DNA of 64,000 bases from contig NZ_JAZHOB010000008.1 in the NCBI RefSeq assembly GCF_048751585.1, forward strand, positions 124,001 to 188,000. Direction: 5' to 3'. This document shows, piece by piece, positions 35,249-44,026 of this stretch; positions within the stretch are counted from its first letter, which is position 1; the number at the start of each line of letters is the position of its first letter. The stretch is from G025836975 sp048751585. GTDB lineage: Bacteria > Pseudomonadota > Gammaproteobacteria > Burkholderiales > Burkholderiaceae_B. A model generated the notes under the pieces. That model saw only the letters and a program-made list of their open reading frames with translations, had not been told where the DNA came from and made no database searches. The position numbers and the translations under genes are program-made.

Positions 35249-36460
35249 TTAGTCGGCCGATGCGGGCCGCCATTGCCTGACCTGGTCGTCGGTCGGCTGG
35301 ACGCTGGCTCCATCCACGTATTTGAAATCGGTCATGATGCCCTTGCCGTCCTTGATGGCGATCGTGCCCACGTAGGCTCCCATCGTGGACTGATGGTCGA
35401 TGCCGCGGTATTTGATGCGTCCAAAAGGCGTATCGACCTCCAGTCCCTTGAAGGCCTGGACCAGCGCTTCCGTTTCGGTGGAACCGGCTTTCTTGATGCC
35501 GGCCGCCAGCGACAGGATGGCGTTGTAGCCGACGATGGTGCCAAGGCGCGGATAGTCGTTGTAGCGGGCCTGGTAGGCTTTCAGGAAAGCGTTGTGTTCC
35601 GGCGTGTCGATGGCATACCACGGGTAGCCCGTAACCACCCAGCCCACAGGCGCCTCGGCGCCCAGCGGATCCAGGTATTCGGGTTCGCCGGTCAGCATGC
35701 TGACCACCGGCAGGTCCTTGAAGAAATTGCGCTGCGTTCCGGCGCGCACGAATTTGGCCAGATCGGTGGCGAACAATACATTGAACATGGCTTCGGGCCG
35801 CGCATCGGCCAGCGCCTGGACCACATTGCCCGCATCGATCTTGCCCAAAGGCGTGGCCTGTTCCGCGACGAATTCCACGTCCGGCTGCGCCTGTTTCAGC
35901 AGCGTCTTGAACGTGGCGACCGCCGATTGCCCGTATTCGTAATTGGGATAGACGATGGCCCAGCGCTTCTTGTTCATTTTCACGGCGGCCGGAATCAGCA
36001 TGGCCACCTGCATATAGGTGGAGTTGCGCAGGCGGTAGGTATAGCGGTTGCCGTCGGCCCAGACGATCTTGTCGGTCAACGGCTCGCTGGCCAGGAAGAA
36101 CTGCTTCTTATGCTTGGCGTAATCGGTGACCGCCAAACCTATATGAGACAAAAAGGTGCCGGTCAGCACATCGACCTTGTCGCGCGTAAGCAATTCTTCG
36201 GCGGCGCGCACCGCGTCGCCCGGATTGGAATTGTCATCGCGCACCACCAGTTCCAGCGCCTTGCCGTCGACCCCGCCCGCCGCATTGATCTGCTCAACGG
36301 CCAGCTCCATGCCTTTCTTGTACGGTCCCAGGAAGGCAGGCTGGGTCTTGTAGCTGTTCAGCTCGCCTATTTTGATGGTGTCCTGGGCCGCAACGGCTGT
36401 GCTTGCCGCCGCCAGTGCCGCGGCGCCTGCCAGTTTCAAATAAAACCTGAAAGAGTACAT
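35249..36460 (-). CDS. Liv-type ABC transporter substrate-binding protein (system 1)
   Basis: A 403-residue periplasmic binding protein of the leucine-binding (Peripla_BP_6) class. The signal peptide is residues 1-25 (MYSFRFYLKLAGAAALAAAS, cleavage after AVAA). The mature start QDTIKIGELNSYKTQPAFLGPYKKG, then ELAVEQINAAGGVDGKALELVVRDD, is the family signature. I start at the ATG at 36460 (AGGA eight bases upstream); a longer in-frame start at 36514 would put charged residues ahead of the signal peptide. It leads the first Liv-type operon. The ligand cannot be read from sequence. Confidence 0.93.
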   Translation of the reverse strand: MYSFRFYLKLAGAAALAAASTAVAAQDTIKIGELNSYKTQPAFLGPYKKGMELAVEQINAAGGVDGKALELVVRDDNSNPGDAVRAAEELLTRDKVDVLTGTFLSHIGLAVTDYAKHKKQFFLASEPLTDKIVWADGNRYTYRLRNSTYMQVAMLIPAAVKMNKKRWAIVYPNYEYGQSAVATFKTLLKQAQPDVEFVAEQATPLGKIDAGNVVQALADARPEAMFNVLFATDLAKFVRAGTQRNFFKDLPVVSMLTGEPEYLDPLGAEAPVGWVVTGYPWYAIDTPEHNAFLKAYQARYNDYPRLGTIVGYNAILSLAAGIKKAGSTETEALVQAFKGLEVDTPFGRIKYRGIDHQSTMGAYVGTIAIKDGKGIMTDFKYVDGASVQPTDDQVRQWRPASAD

Positions 36461-36578
36461 ATAGGATCCTGTGCTGAGCCGTCTGAAGGTAAAAGTGCAA
36501 TAAATTGTACGCAATATGGGCAGGCAAGACCTGCGGATGCCATTACACTACGCCGACTGAACCCATTTTACTTCCCTC

Positions 36579-38468
36579 ATGCGCGAACTCAGCCTGATTT
36601 TCATTGTATCCAGCCTCTGCCTGCTGACGCTCAGCCGATGCCTGTTGGCGGCCTGGCAATGGGATCGCGTCAAGCAGGCGGGCGGCCTGCTGCCCATATT
36701 GAAAGGCGGGCTGCGCATCGATGCCAACCAGATTGCCATCATCGCCGGCATCCCGCTCATGCTTGCGCCCTGGCTGGGCCACTGGCCCCTGGCCGTCAGC
36801 ATCACCGGATGGTGGTTCCAGTTCGCCTGGTTCCTGCTGGTCTTGCTGGAAGTTTCAACGCCCCAGTTCATTCATGAATACGATACGCGTCCCAACCGCT
36901 TGTACGTGGAATACTTGAAGCACCCCCAGGAAGTATTCGGCATGCTGTGGAAGGGCTACAAGGCGGTGATCTTCGGCGCGGTCGCCGCCTTGGCCGTCTT
37001 TGCATGGATCGCCTGGCTGCTGTTCGCCAACGTGCCCACCGACCCGCCCATGACGTGGTGGCAGCGCCCGATCTTTACGCTGGTGGCGGCGGCCGTCGTC
37101 TTTCTTGCCATACGCGGCACGCTGGGGCACCGTCCCATCAACCCATCAACGGTGGCCTACTGCGGCGACAGCATGCTGAACACTTTGCCGCTGAACTCGC
37201 TGTACAGCGTGGCCTACGCCATCTACAGCATGAAAAACGAGCGCTCCGCCGCCGACGTATACGGCGACATGCCCGCCCAGGAAATGAACGGCATCGTCCA
37301 GCGCTGCGCCGGGCTGGCCGCAGGTCCGGCCGATATCCCCACGCTGCATGTGCAGGAGCCCACCTCACAACGAAGTCGTCCGCTGAACGTGGTGATGATC
37401 GTGCAGGAAAGCCTGGGCGCCCAATATGTAGGCAACCTGGGCGGCGCCGCGCTGACCCCGCAACTGGACAGGCTTGCCCAAACCTCCTGGAACTTCACGC
37501 GCGCCTACGCCACGGGCACGCGCTCGGTCCGCGGCCTGGAAGCCGTTGTCGCCGGCTTTCCGCCCACGGTGTCCGATGCCGCGCTGCGACTGTCCGGCGC
37601 GCAAAGCAATTTCTTCACCATGGCGCAAGTCCTGAAGCAGCATGGCTACCGCTCGCGTTTCATCTACGGCGGCGAAGCGCATTTCGATAATATGAAAAGC
37701 TTCTTCCTGGGCAATGGCTTCGACGATCTGTACGACCTGCCCACATTCAGGAACCCCGCTTTCGTCGGCACCTGGGGCGCCAGCGACGAGGACATGTTCA
37801 ATACGGTTCACAGCCTGCTCAGCGAGGCGCCCGACGAGCCTACCTTCACGCTGGCTTTTTCCGTCAGCAACCATTCGCCCTGGGAATACCCCGGCGGCCG
37901 GATAGAGACCGACGGCAACCCGGCCACTGTGGAAAACACCGTGCGCTATGCCGATTGGGCCATGGGGCAATTCTTCGACCGGGCAAGGCAATCCGATTAT
38001 TGGGAAAACACCGTGTTCCTGGTCGTGGCCGACCATGATTCGCGAGTCGGCGGCGCCAGCCTGGTGCCCTTGCGCCACTTCCATATCCCCGCGCTGATCA
38101 CCGGGGCCGATGTCGCCGCCAGGCGCGATGACCGCCTGATCAGCCAGATAGACCTGCCCACCACCCTGCTCTCCATCATGGGCTTGCGGGCCGAGCACCC
38201 CATGATAGGACGCGACCTGACGCTGCCCGGCGGAGACAGGGCCATGATGCAGTATGGCGAGAACTACGGTTACCTGAAGGGCGACGCGCTGGTCGTGATG
38301 GAGCCCCACCGCGACGCCACCCAATACCGCTATCAGGCGCCCGAGACGTACACGCCCATGCCGCTGGACGCCGGCCTGGCCGGCGAGGCCCTGGCCCACG
38401 TCCTTTGGCCAAGCTGGGTGTACCAGAATCGGGCTTATACCCTGCCCCAGCTCGGGCCCAAGGCCTAG
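36579..38468 (+). CDS. LtaS/OpgB-like phosphoglycerol transferase, sulfatase fold
   Basis: A 629-residue membrane enzyme. Five hydrophobic helices lie in residues 1-190. A large periplasmic alkaline-phosphatase/sulfatase-fold domain (about 265-600) follows. The catalytic threonine is T314 in YATGTRSVRGLEA. Metal-binding residues are likely E276 in MIVQES, the aspartate and histidine in VVADHDSRV, and the histidines in SVSNHSPWEYPGG. In Gram-positives this family polymerises lipoteichoic acid; in Gram-negatives relatives add phosphoglycerol to osmoregulated glucans or phosphoethanolamine-like groups to envelope glycans. No glucan genes are adjacent. The ATG has no clear ribosome-binding sequence. 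Its stop overlaps the convergent PfpI gene by 4 bases. Confidence 0.86.
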   Translation: MRELSLIFIVSSLCLLTLSRCLLAAWQWDRVKQAGGLLPILKGGLRIDANQIAIIAGIPLMLAPWLGHWPLAVSITGWWFQFAWFLLVLLEVSTPQFIHEYDTRPNRLYVEYLKHPQEVFGMLWKGYKAVIFGAVAALAVFAWIAWLLFANVPTDPPMTWWQRPIFTLVAAAVVFLAIRGTLGHRPINPSTVAYCGDSMLNTLPLNSLYSVAYAIYSMKNERSAADVYGDMPAQEMNGIVQRCAGLAAGPADIPTLHVQEPTSQRSRPLNVVMIVQESLGAQYVGNLGGAALTPQLDRLAQTSWNFTRAYATGTRSVRGLEAVVAGFPPTVSDAALRLSGAQSNFFTMAQVLKQHGYRSRFIYGGEAHFDNMKSFFLGNGFDDLYDLPTFRNPAFVGTWGASDEDMFNTVHSLLSEAPDEPTFTLAFSVSNHSPWEYPGGRIETDGNPATVENTVRYADWAMGQFFDRARQSDYWENTVFLVVADHDSRVGGASLVPLRHFHIPALITGADVAARRDDRLISQIDLPTTLLSIMGLRAEHPMIGRDLTLPGGDRAMMQYGENYGYLKGDALVVMEPHRDATQYRYQAPETYTPMPLDAGLAGEALAHVLWPSWVYQNRAYTLPQLGPKA

Positions 38469-39046
38469 GCGTGCTGTATGCGAGTCCCCAATACAGCCAG
38501 GAATTGCGCCATCCAGGCCGGATGGGCCGGCCATGCCGGCGCGGTGACCAGGTTGCCATCGGTATGGGCCTGGTCGACGGCAATATCGGCATAGGTGCCG
38601 CCCGCCAGGCGGACTTCGGCCGCGCAAGCCGGGTACGCCGAACACGTGCGCCCCTTCAGCACACCGGCCGCCGCCAGTATCTGAGCGCCATGGCACACGG
38701 CGGCAATCGGCTTTTTGGCGGCATCGAATTGCTTCACGATCTCTATTACCCTGTCGTTCATGCGCAGATACTCCGGCGCGCGGCCGCCTGGAATGACAAG
38801 GCCGTCGTAGTCCGCGGCGTCAACCTTGTCGAAATCGTAGTTCAACGCAAAACGATGTCCGGGCTTCTCGCTGTATGTCTGGTCGCCCTCGAAGTCGTGT
38901 ATGGCTGTGGCAACCGTATCGCCCGCCTTCTTGTCCGGGCACACGGCGTGCACGACATGCCCCACCGTCAACAGGGTTTGAAATGGCACCATGGTCTCGT
39001 AATCTTCGGCATAGTCGCCGACCAGCATCAATAGTTTCTTGCTCAT
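38465..39046 (-). CDS. DJ-1/PfpI family protein
   Basis: A 193-residue DJ-1/PfpI-fold protein. The nucleophile-elbow cysteine is in AAVCHGAQILAAAGV (about C117), with the acidic partner glutamate near DYAEDYE (about 13-17). YDGLVIPGGRAPEYLRMN is the family block before it. Members act as glyoxalases/deglycases, chaperones or amidase-like hydrolases, and the exact activity is not readable. The ATG at 39046 gives the usual KKLLMLVGDYAEDYE first strand; an in-frame ATG at 39058 adds four residues. Upstream is a 158-bp gap to the divergent TerC-type gene. It converges on and overlaps the LtaS-like gene. Confidence 0.9.
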   Translation of the reverse strand: MSKKLLMLVGDYAEDYETMVPFQTLLTVGHVVHAVCPDKKAGDTVATAIHDFEGDQTYSEKPGHRFALNYDFDKVDAADYDGLVIPGGRAPEYLRMNDRVIEIVKQFDAAKKPIAAVCHGAQILAAAGVLKGRTCSAYPACAAEVRLAGGTYADIAVDQAHTDGNLVTAPAWPAHPAWMAQFLAVLGTRIQHA

Positions 39047-39204
39047 GTGTCGTCTCATGTAAAGACAGGTTTCAATGAACGCCGTCGACAAGCGAATGCG
39101 GCGCGCCCCGCCCGTATAAAGCCTATGGGCGTTTCCATCTTCTATCCATTCGCGGCAAAAAACAAGCACGATACAATACTTACTGCAAACTGAAAGGAAT
39201 AAAA

Positions 39205-40788
39205 ATGGAGTTGCTGCTTGATCCCACCATGTGGATCGGCTTGTTGACACTGGTTGTCCTGGAAATCGTTCTGGGCATCGACAACCTGATTTTCATCGCG
39301 ATCCTGGCGGATAAGCTGCCGCCGGCGCAGCGGGACCGCGCCCGCGTCATCGGCCTGTCGCTGGCCCTTGTCATGCGTCTGGCCCTGCTATCGGCCATAT
39401 CCTGGCTGTTCAAGCTGACCGAACCGCTGTTCTCGATGGGGCCGTTCAGTTTTTCCGGGCGCGATCTAATTCTTATCGTCGGCGGCTTCTTCCTGGTCTT
39501 CAAAGGCACCATGGAAATGCACGAGCGGGTCGAAGGCAAGGCCCATGCCATGTCGGGCTCGCGCATGTATGCCAGCTTCTGGGTCATCGTGACGCAAATC
39601 GTGGTGCTGGACGCCGTCTTTTCCCTGGATGCCGTCATCACGGCGGTGGGCATGGTGGATCACCTGGAGGTCATGATGGCGGCCGTCATCATCGCCATCG
39701 GCATCATGCTGGTGGCGTCCAAGCCGTTGACGCGCTTCGTCAATGCCCATCCCACAGTCGTCATACTGTGCCTGGGCTTCCTGCTGATGATAGGCTTTGC
39801 ACTGGTTGCCGAAGGCTTCGGCTTCAAGGTGCCCAAGGGCTATCTGTATGCCGCCATCGGCTTTTCGGTTGCCATCGAATCCCTGAACCAGATCGCGCGG
39901 CGCAACCTGCTTAGCCGCGATACCCAGCGCCCCATGCGCGAGCGCACCGCGGAGGGCATCTTGCGCATGCTGGGCAAGCGGCCTTCCACCAGCGACGAGC
40001 CCGCTCCCAACTCCGCGCCCTCGCCGGACGATACGCCTTTCGGCGTGGAAGAGCGCAACATGGTCAGCGGCGTGCTGCGGCTGGCCGATCGCAACGTCCA
40101 TTCCATCATGACGCCGCGCACCGATATCAGCTGGATAGACCTGAACGGCGATCCCGACCACATCCGCCAGGAAATCAGCGAGACGCCTCACGGGTTCTTC
40201 CCTGTTTGCCGAGGCTCGCTGGACGATATCGTGGGAATAGGCCGGGCCAAGGACATGATCGCGGATCTGATCACGCACAAGACCCTGAACGAAAAAAACC
40301 TGCGCCCGCCCATTCTTGTGCATGAGACCATCCGCATCCTGGATCTGATAAAAACGCTCAAGTCCGCGCGCGGCCAGTTGGTCATCGTCATCAACGAGTT
40401 CGGCACGGTCGAGGGGCTGGTTACGCCCATCGACGTCTTTGAAGCCATTGCGGGCGACTTCCCCGACGAGGATGAAACCCCGGACATCATCGCCGACGGA
40501 GACGATCGCTGGATCGTCGACGGCGCCACCGACATGCATTATTTCGAGCAGACGCTCGAACTCGAGGGCCTGCAGGACGATACCGACGAGTTCAGCACCC
40601 TGGCCGGTTATATGCTGCGCCGTTTCGGCCGCCTGCCGGAAGTCGGGGACGAGCTTGAGTTCTCTCAAGCGAACGGCACGTTCCGATTCCGGGTCCTGCA
40701 ACTGGAAGGACGGCGCATCGCCAAGGTGCTGGTGCAGCGTTCGCCGGCCAGCGATCAGGAACCCCAGGCGCCCGCCAACGCCGCCTAG
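39205..40788 (+). CDS. TerC-family membrane protein with CBS and CorC/HlyC domains
   Basis: A 527-residue protein of the YoaE/YegH type. Residues 1-240 are a TerC-like membrane domain with WIGLLTLVVLEIVLGIDNLIFIAILADKL and the paired motif VVLDAVFSLDAVITAVGM; the conserved aspartates are thought to bind metal ions. Two CBS domains follow (about 290-410, starting at SGVLRLADRNVHSIMTPRTDI). A CorC/HlyC transporter-associated domain (about 430-515) ends it. AAAGGAA precedes the ATG. Members are linked to metal (Mn2+, Mg2+) homeostasis; its exact ion is unknown. tRNA-Pro begins 34 bases after its stop. Confidence 0.92.
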   Translation: MELLLDPTMWIGLLTLVVLEIVLGIDNLIFIAILADKLPPAQRDRARVIGLSLALVMRLALLSAISWLFKLTEPLFSMGPFSFSGRDLILIVGGFFLVFKGTMEMHERVEGKAHAMSGSRMYASFWVIVTQIVVLDAVFSLDAVITAVGMVDHLEVMMAAVIIAIGIMLVASKPLTRFVNAHPTVVILCLGFLLMIGFALVAEGFGFKVPKGYLYAAIGFSVAIESLNQIARRNLLSRDTQRPMRERTAEGILRMLGKRPSTSDEPAPNSAPSPDDTPFGVEERNMVSGVLRLADRNVHSIMTPRTDISWIDLNGDPDHIRQEISETPHGFFPVCRGSLDDIVGIGRAKDMIADLITHKTLNEKNLRPPILVHETIRILDLIKTLKSARGQLVIVINEFGTVEGLVTPIDVFEAIAGDFPDEDETPDIIADGDDRWIVDGATDMHYFEQTLELEGLQDDTDEFSTLAGYMLRRFGRLPEVGDELEFSQANGTFRFRVLQLEGRRIAKVLVQRSPASDQEPQAPANAA

Positions 40789-40795
40789 GCTTTTA

Positions 40796-40804
40796 TGTTA
40801 TAGT
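40796..40804 (+). promoter_or_regulatory. Extended -10 promoter of tRNA-Pro
   Basis: TGTTATAGT, a TG-extended -10 (TATAGT at 40799-40804), lies 18 bases before the tRNA. No good -35 is present in the end of the TerC-type gene, which the extended -10 could offset. Transcription from the TerC-type gene could also read through. Confidence 0.4.
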
Positions 40805-40822
40805 CGCTGGCTGTTGTGAATT

Positions 40823-40899
<77 letters not shown>

Positions 40900-40917
40900 T
40901 TACTTCAGCAAAAATCA

Positions 40918-40957
40918 AGAGCTTACGCAATACAAGGCGTAAGCTCTTTTTTTTTCC
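40918..40957 (+). terminator. Rho-independent terminator after tRNA-Pro
   Basis: A perfect 11-bp stem (AGAGCTTACGC 40918-40928 with GCGTAAGCTCT 40937-40947), an 8-nt loop and a run of about eleven T (40947-40957). It ends the tRNA-Pro transcript. The convergent gene stops at 40983; on that strand the hairpin is followed only by TTGATTTTTG, so termination there is weaker. Confidence 0.92.
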
Positions 40958-40982
40958 GCCGCGCGGCATGGGGCTTTTTACA

Positions 40983-42080
40983 TCAGCGCAAGTGCTCCAG
41001 CAGATCCCAGGGCATGGCCGCGCCATTCTGGGCGCAAGCCTGGACCGCCGATTCCAGATTGCCTATGTCGAAGCCACGGGCGGCCAGCCAGCCATCGTTG
41101 TAATAGGTCTGCGTATAGCGCTCGCCGCTGTCGCACAATACGGTGACGATGGAGCCTTCTTGACCCGCCTCGTGCATCTCGCGCGCCAAATGCAGGGCGG
41201 CGATGAAGTTCGTGCCCGTCGATCCGCCGCAACGCCGCCCCAGGCTGCTTTGCAGATAGCGCAAGGCCGACAAGCTTGCCGCATCGGGAACTTTCACCAT
41301 GCGATCTATGACCGACGGTATGAAGGACAGTTCGACCCGCGGCCGGCCTATGCCTTCAATCAAAGAGCCGGTCTGAATTTCCAGCTGCTTATCACCCGTG
41401 GCATAGGCATCGAAGAACACCGAATTTTCCGGGTCCGCGACGCACACGCGGCTGTCGTAGCCTTGATAGCGTATATATCGCCCTATCGTCGCCGTGGTGC
41501 CTCCGGTTCCGCAACTGCACACGATCCATGCGGGCACAGGATGCGGCTCCTGCCGCATCTGGCTGAAGATCGACTCGGCGATATTGTTGTTGCTGCGCCA
41601 GTCCGTCGCCCTTTCGGCGTAGGTGAACTGATCCATGTAATGCCCGCCCAACTCGCGCGCCAGGCGTTCGGATTCGCCGTAGATTTCCCGTCCGGAGTTC
41701 ACCAGGTGTATCTTCCCGCCGTAAAACTCGATGGCGGCGATCTTCTCCTGGGACGTGCCTTTGGGAATGACGGCGATGAAAGGCAAGCCTATCAATCGTG
41801 CAAAATAGGCTTCGGACACGGCTGTGGAACCCGACGAGGCTTCGATGACGGTACTGTCCGGATGCAGCCAGCCGTTGCAAAGAGCATACAGAAACAGGGA
41901 TCGCGCCAGGCGGTGCTTCAGGCTGCCAGTCGGGTGGCTGGACTCGTCTTTCAAGTAGAGATCCACGCCGGGATAAGCCGGCAGGCGCAGGGGGATCAAA
42001 TGCGTGTCGGCCGATCTGTTGAAATCCGCCTCTATCTTTCGCACAGCCTGTTGCACCCATGCGTCGCGAATACTTGGCAT
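40983..42080 (-). CDS. CysK-fold PLP enzyme, probable cysteine desulfhydrase/cysteine synthase-like
   Basis: A 365-residue fold-type II PLP enzyme. The PLP lysine is K55 in HPTGSLKHRLA. EASSGSTAVSEAYFARLIG is the substrate loop (CysK has a TSGNTG-like loop here). The phosphate-binding glycine block CSCGTGGTTATIGRYIR is clear. The wording KDESSHPTGSLKHRLARSL and the C-terminal TVLCDSGERYTQTYYNDGWL match the Cds1-type L-cysteine desulfhydrases as far as I can recall; cysteine synthase is the alternative. I start at the ATG at 42080 rather than the in-frame ATG at 42122, because AGGAG and GAGG lie just upstream and the MPSIRDAW start fits the family. Confidence 0.85.
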   Translation of the reverse strand: MPSIRDAWVQQAVRKIEADFNRSADTHLIPLRLPAYPGVDLYLKDESSHPTGSLKHRLARSLFLYALCNGWLHPDSTVIEASSGSTAVSEAYFARLIGLPFIAVIPKGTSQEKIAAIEFYGGKIHLVNSGREIYGESERLARELGGHYMDQFTYAERATDWRSNNNIAESIFSQMRQEPHPVPAWIVCSCGTGGTTATIGRYIRYQGYDSRVCVADPENSVFFDAYATGDKQLEIQTGSLIEGIGRPRVELSFIPSVIDRMVKVPDAASLSALRYLQSSLGRRCGGSTGTNFIAALHLAREMHEAGQEGSIVTVLCDSGERYTQTYYNDGWLAARGFDIGNLESAVQACAQNGAAMPWDLLEHLR

Positions 42081-42255
42081 GATCCGGTCCTCTCCTTTGA
42101 AATGCGCCGCATCATGCGGCACGCGAGCCTTGCCGATCCGCGCTTACCACGACGTCCGGGCGGCCCGCCTAACACGGCAAAGACTGGATTATAAGAGTTG
42201 ATCGTGGATGCAAGCCCGCGAACAACGCAATGGCGGCGCCTTCAAGCACTTCCGG

Positions 42256-43911
42256 TCAGTGAGCGGCTTTCAGCGCATCCTTGCGCCACTGCCCGACCAT
42301 CTGGCGCAGCTCGCGGCGTATCACCTTCCCGGTGGTGGTCATGGGCAATTCCTGGACGAAGAACACTTCGCGAGGGTATTCGTGCGCGGCCAGCCGCGAC
42401 TTTACATGATCCTGGATTTCACGCTTGAGCGCATCGCTTGGACTGCGCTCATCCTGCAGGACAACGATAGCCGCCACGATTTCGGTGCGCTGCGCATCGG
42501 GCGCGCCGACCACAGCGACCATTTTCACCGAAGGATGCTGCAGGATGCAGTCCTCGATTTCGCCCGGACCTATGCGATAACCCGCCGAGGTGATGACGTC
42601 GTCGTTACGGCCGATGAAATGGATGTAGCCATCATCGTCCATGCTGCCGGTGTCGCCGGTAAGCAGCCAGTCGCCCGCGAACTTTTCTTCGGTGGCCCTG
42701 GCGTTATTCCAATATTGCAGGAACAGCACCGGATCGGGACGCCGCACGGCTATGCTGCCACTGCTTCCCGACGGCAGCGTGTTGCCCTGCTCGTCGATGA
42801 TGGCCACGGTATGGCCCGGCACGGCGCGGCCTATGGCACCCGGGCGCGCGGGCATGATGTCCGCGCACGAAGAGACAGTCATGTTGCATTCGGTCTGGCC
42901 ATAGAATTCGTTGATGGTGAGTCCGAAAGTACGCCTGCCCCAATCGAGCAATTCAGCGCCCAGCGATTCGCCGCCGCTGGCCACGGAACGCAGGCGGTAA
43001 TTCCAGCGCGTCTCGGGCCTGTCCACCGAGCGCATCATCTTCAATGCCGTGGGCGGCAGGAAAGTGTTGCGCACACCGTAATCCTGCAGGAATTGAAAAG
43101 CGTTCTCGGGTGTGAATTTCTTGAAACGATGCGCGACCACGGCAATGCCGTGATGCCAGGCGGGAAGCAGCACGTCGAACAGTCCGCCTATCCATGCCCA
43201 GTCGGCCGGCGTCCACATCCGGTCGCCCTCTTGCGGAAAGAGATTGTGCGAGATTTCCACGCCCGGCAGATGGCCCAGCAACACACGGTGCGCATGCAGC
43301 GCGCCCTTGGGCTGGCCTGTGGTGCCCGAGGTATAAATGATGACGGCGGGGTCGTCGGCCGCCGTATCGGCTGGAACCAGATCGGAGCCATGCCGCTTCA
43401 TTTCGCGATGCAGGTCAACGGTATCGGCCTGCGCGCCATCTATCGTAAGTATTGTCTTCAAGGCCGGAAGCTGGCTGCGTATTTCAGCCAGCTTCGCCGC
43501 GCCTTCCGCATTGGTCACGACCACCAGCGCCGCACTGTCGGCCAGCCGATAGCACAGCGCCTCGGCCCCGAACAGCGTGAACAAGGGAATGGCTATACAG
43601 CCAATCTTGTAAGCGGCGATGTGCGCCCAGGCGGTCTCCGGAGCCTGCGGCAGAAGAATTCCGATCCGGTCGCCGGGCTTGGCGCCCAGGGCAAGAAACA
43701 GCTTGGCCAAGCGATTCGACGACTCGTGTATTTCACCGAAACTGTATTGCCGCGCCTGCCCGTGTTGATCGACATGGACCAGCGCCAACCGGCCCGAATC
43801 CCGCTCCGCCCACTTGGCGCAAGCGTCGACGCCGATGTTGTAGCGCTGCGGGATCTCCCATTGAAACCGCCTGGCGGCATCTTCATAGCTGGTGGGGTGC
43901 AGCGGCAACAT
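42256..43911 (-). CDS. Acyl-CoA synthetase (AMP-forming), short/medium-chain type
   Basis: A 551-residue ANL-superfamily ligase. The P-loop is IIYTSGTTGQPKGALH, the adenine block EFYGQTECNM, the hinge TGDTGSMDDDGYIHFIGRNDDVI, and the catalytic lysine lies in MTTTGKVIRRELR. Lack of the long fatty-acyl gate and the ACSM-like order suggest a short/medium or aromatic carboxylate. I start at the ATG at 43911 with AAGGA seven bases upstream; a TTG at 43947 would add 12 unconserved residues. It is monocistronic, divergent from the alpha/beta hydrolase at 44027. Substrate unknown. Confidence 0.9.
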   Translation of the reverse strand: MLPLHPTSYEDAARRFQWEIPQRYNIGVDACAKWAERDSGRLALVHVDQHGQARQYSFGEIHESSNRLAKLFLALGAKPGDRIGILLPQAPETAWAHIAAYKIGCIAIPLFTLFGAEALCYRLADSAALVVVTNAEGAAKLAEIRSQLPALKTILTIDGAQADTVDLHREMKRHGSDLVPADTAADDPAVIIYTSGTTGQPKGALHAHRVLLGHLPGVEISHNLFPQEGDRMWTPADWAWIGGLFDVLLPAWHHGIAVVAHRFKKFTPENAFQFLQDYGVRNTFLPPTALKMMRSVDRPETRWNYRLRSVASGGESLGAELLDWGRRTFGLTINEFYGQTECNMTVSSCADIMPARPGAIGRAVPGHTVAIIDEQGNTLPSGSSGSIAVRRPDPVLFLQYWNNARATEEKFAGDWLLTGDTGSMDDDGYIHFIGRNDDVITSAGYRIGPGEIEDCILQHPSVKMVAVVGAPDAQRTEIVAAIVVLQDERSPSDALKREIQDHVKSRLAAHEYPREVFFVQELPMTTTGKVIRRELRQMVGQWRKDALKAAH

Positions 43912-44026
43912 GGAAGCGTCCTTTGTCTCTTTGTAGGTATCGTCCAAGTATATAACGCCGAAAAACCGCGCAGCATCCGACGCGAATCGCTATCATCAAT
44001 GCTTCGCCCCTTCCGACCGATACTTC

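Noticed and set aside
40918..40957. tRNA-Pro as a possible integrase attachment site
   Set aside because: The tRNA is followed at once by its terminator and an ordinary metabolic gene; no integrase, no repeated tRNA end and no island-like composition are seen.
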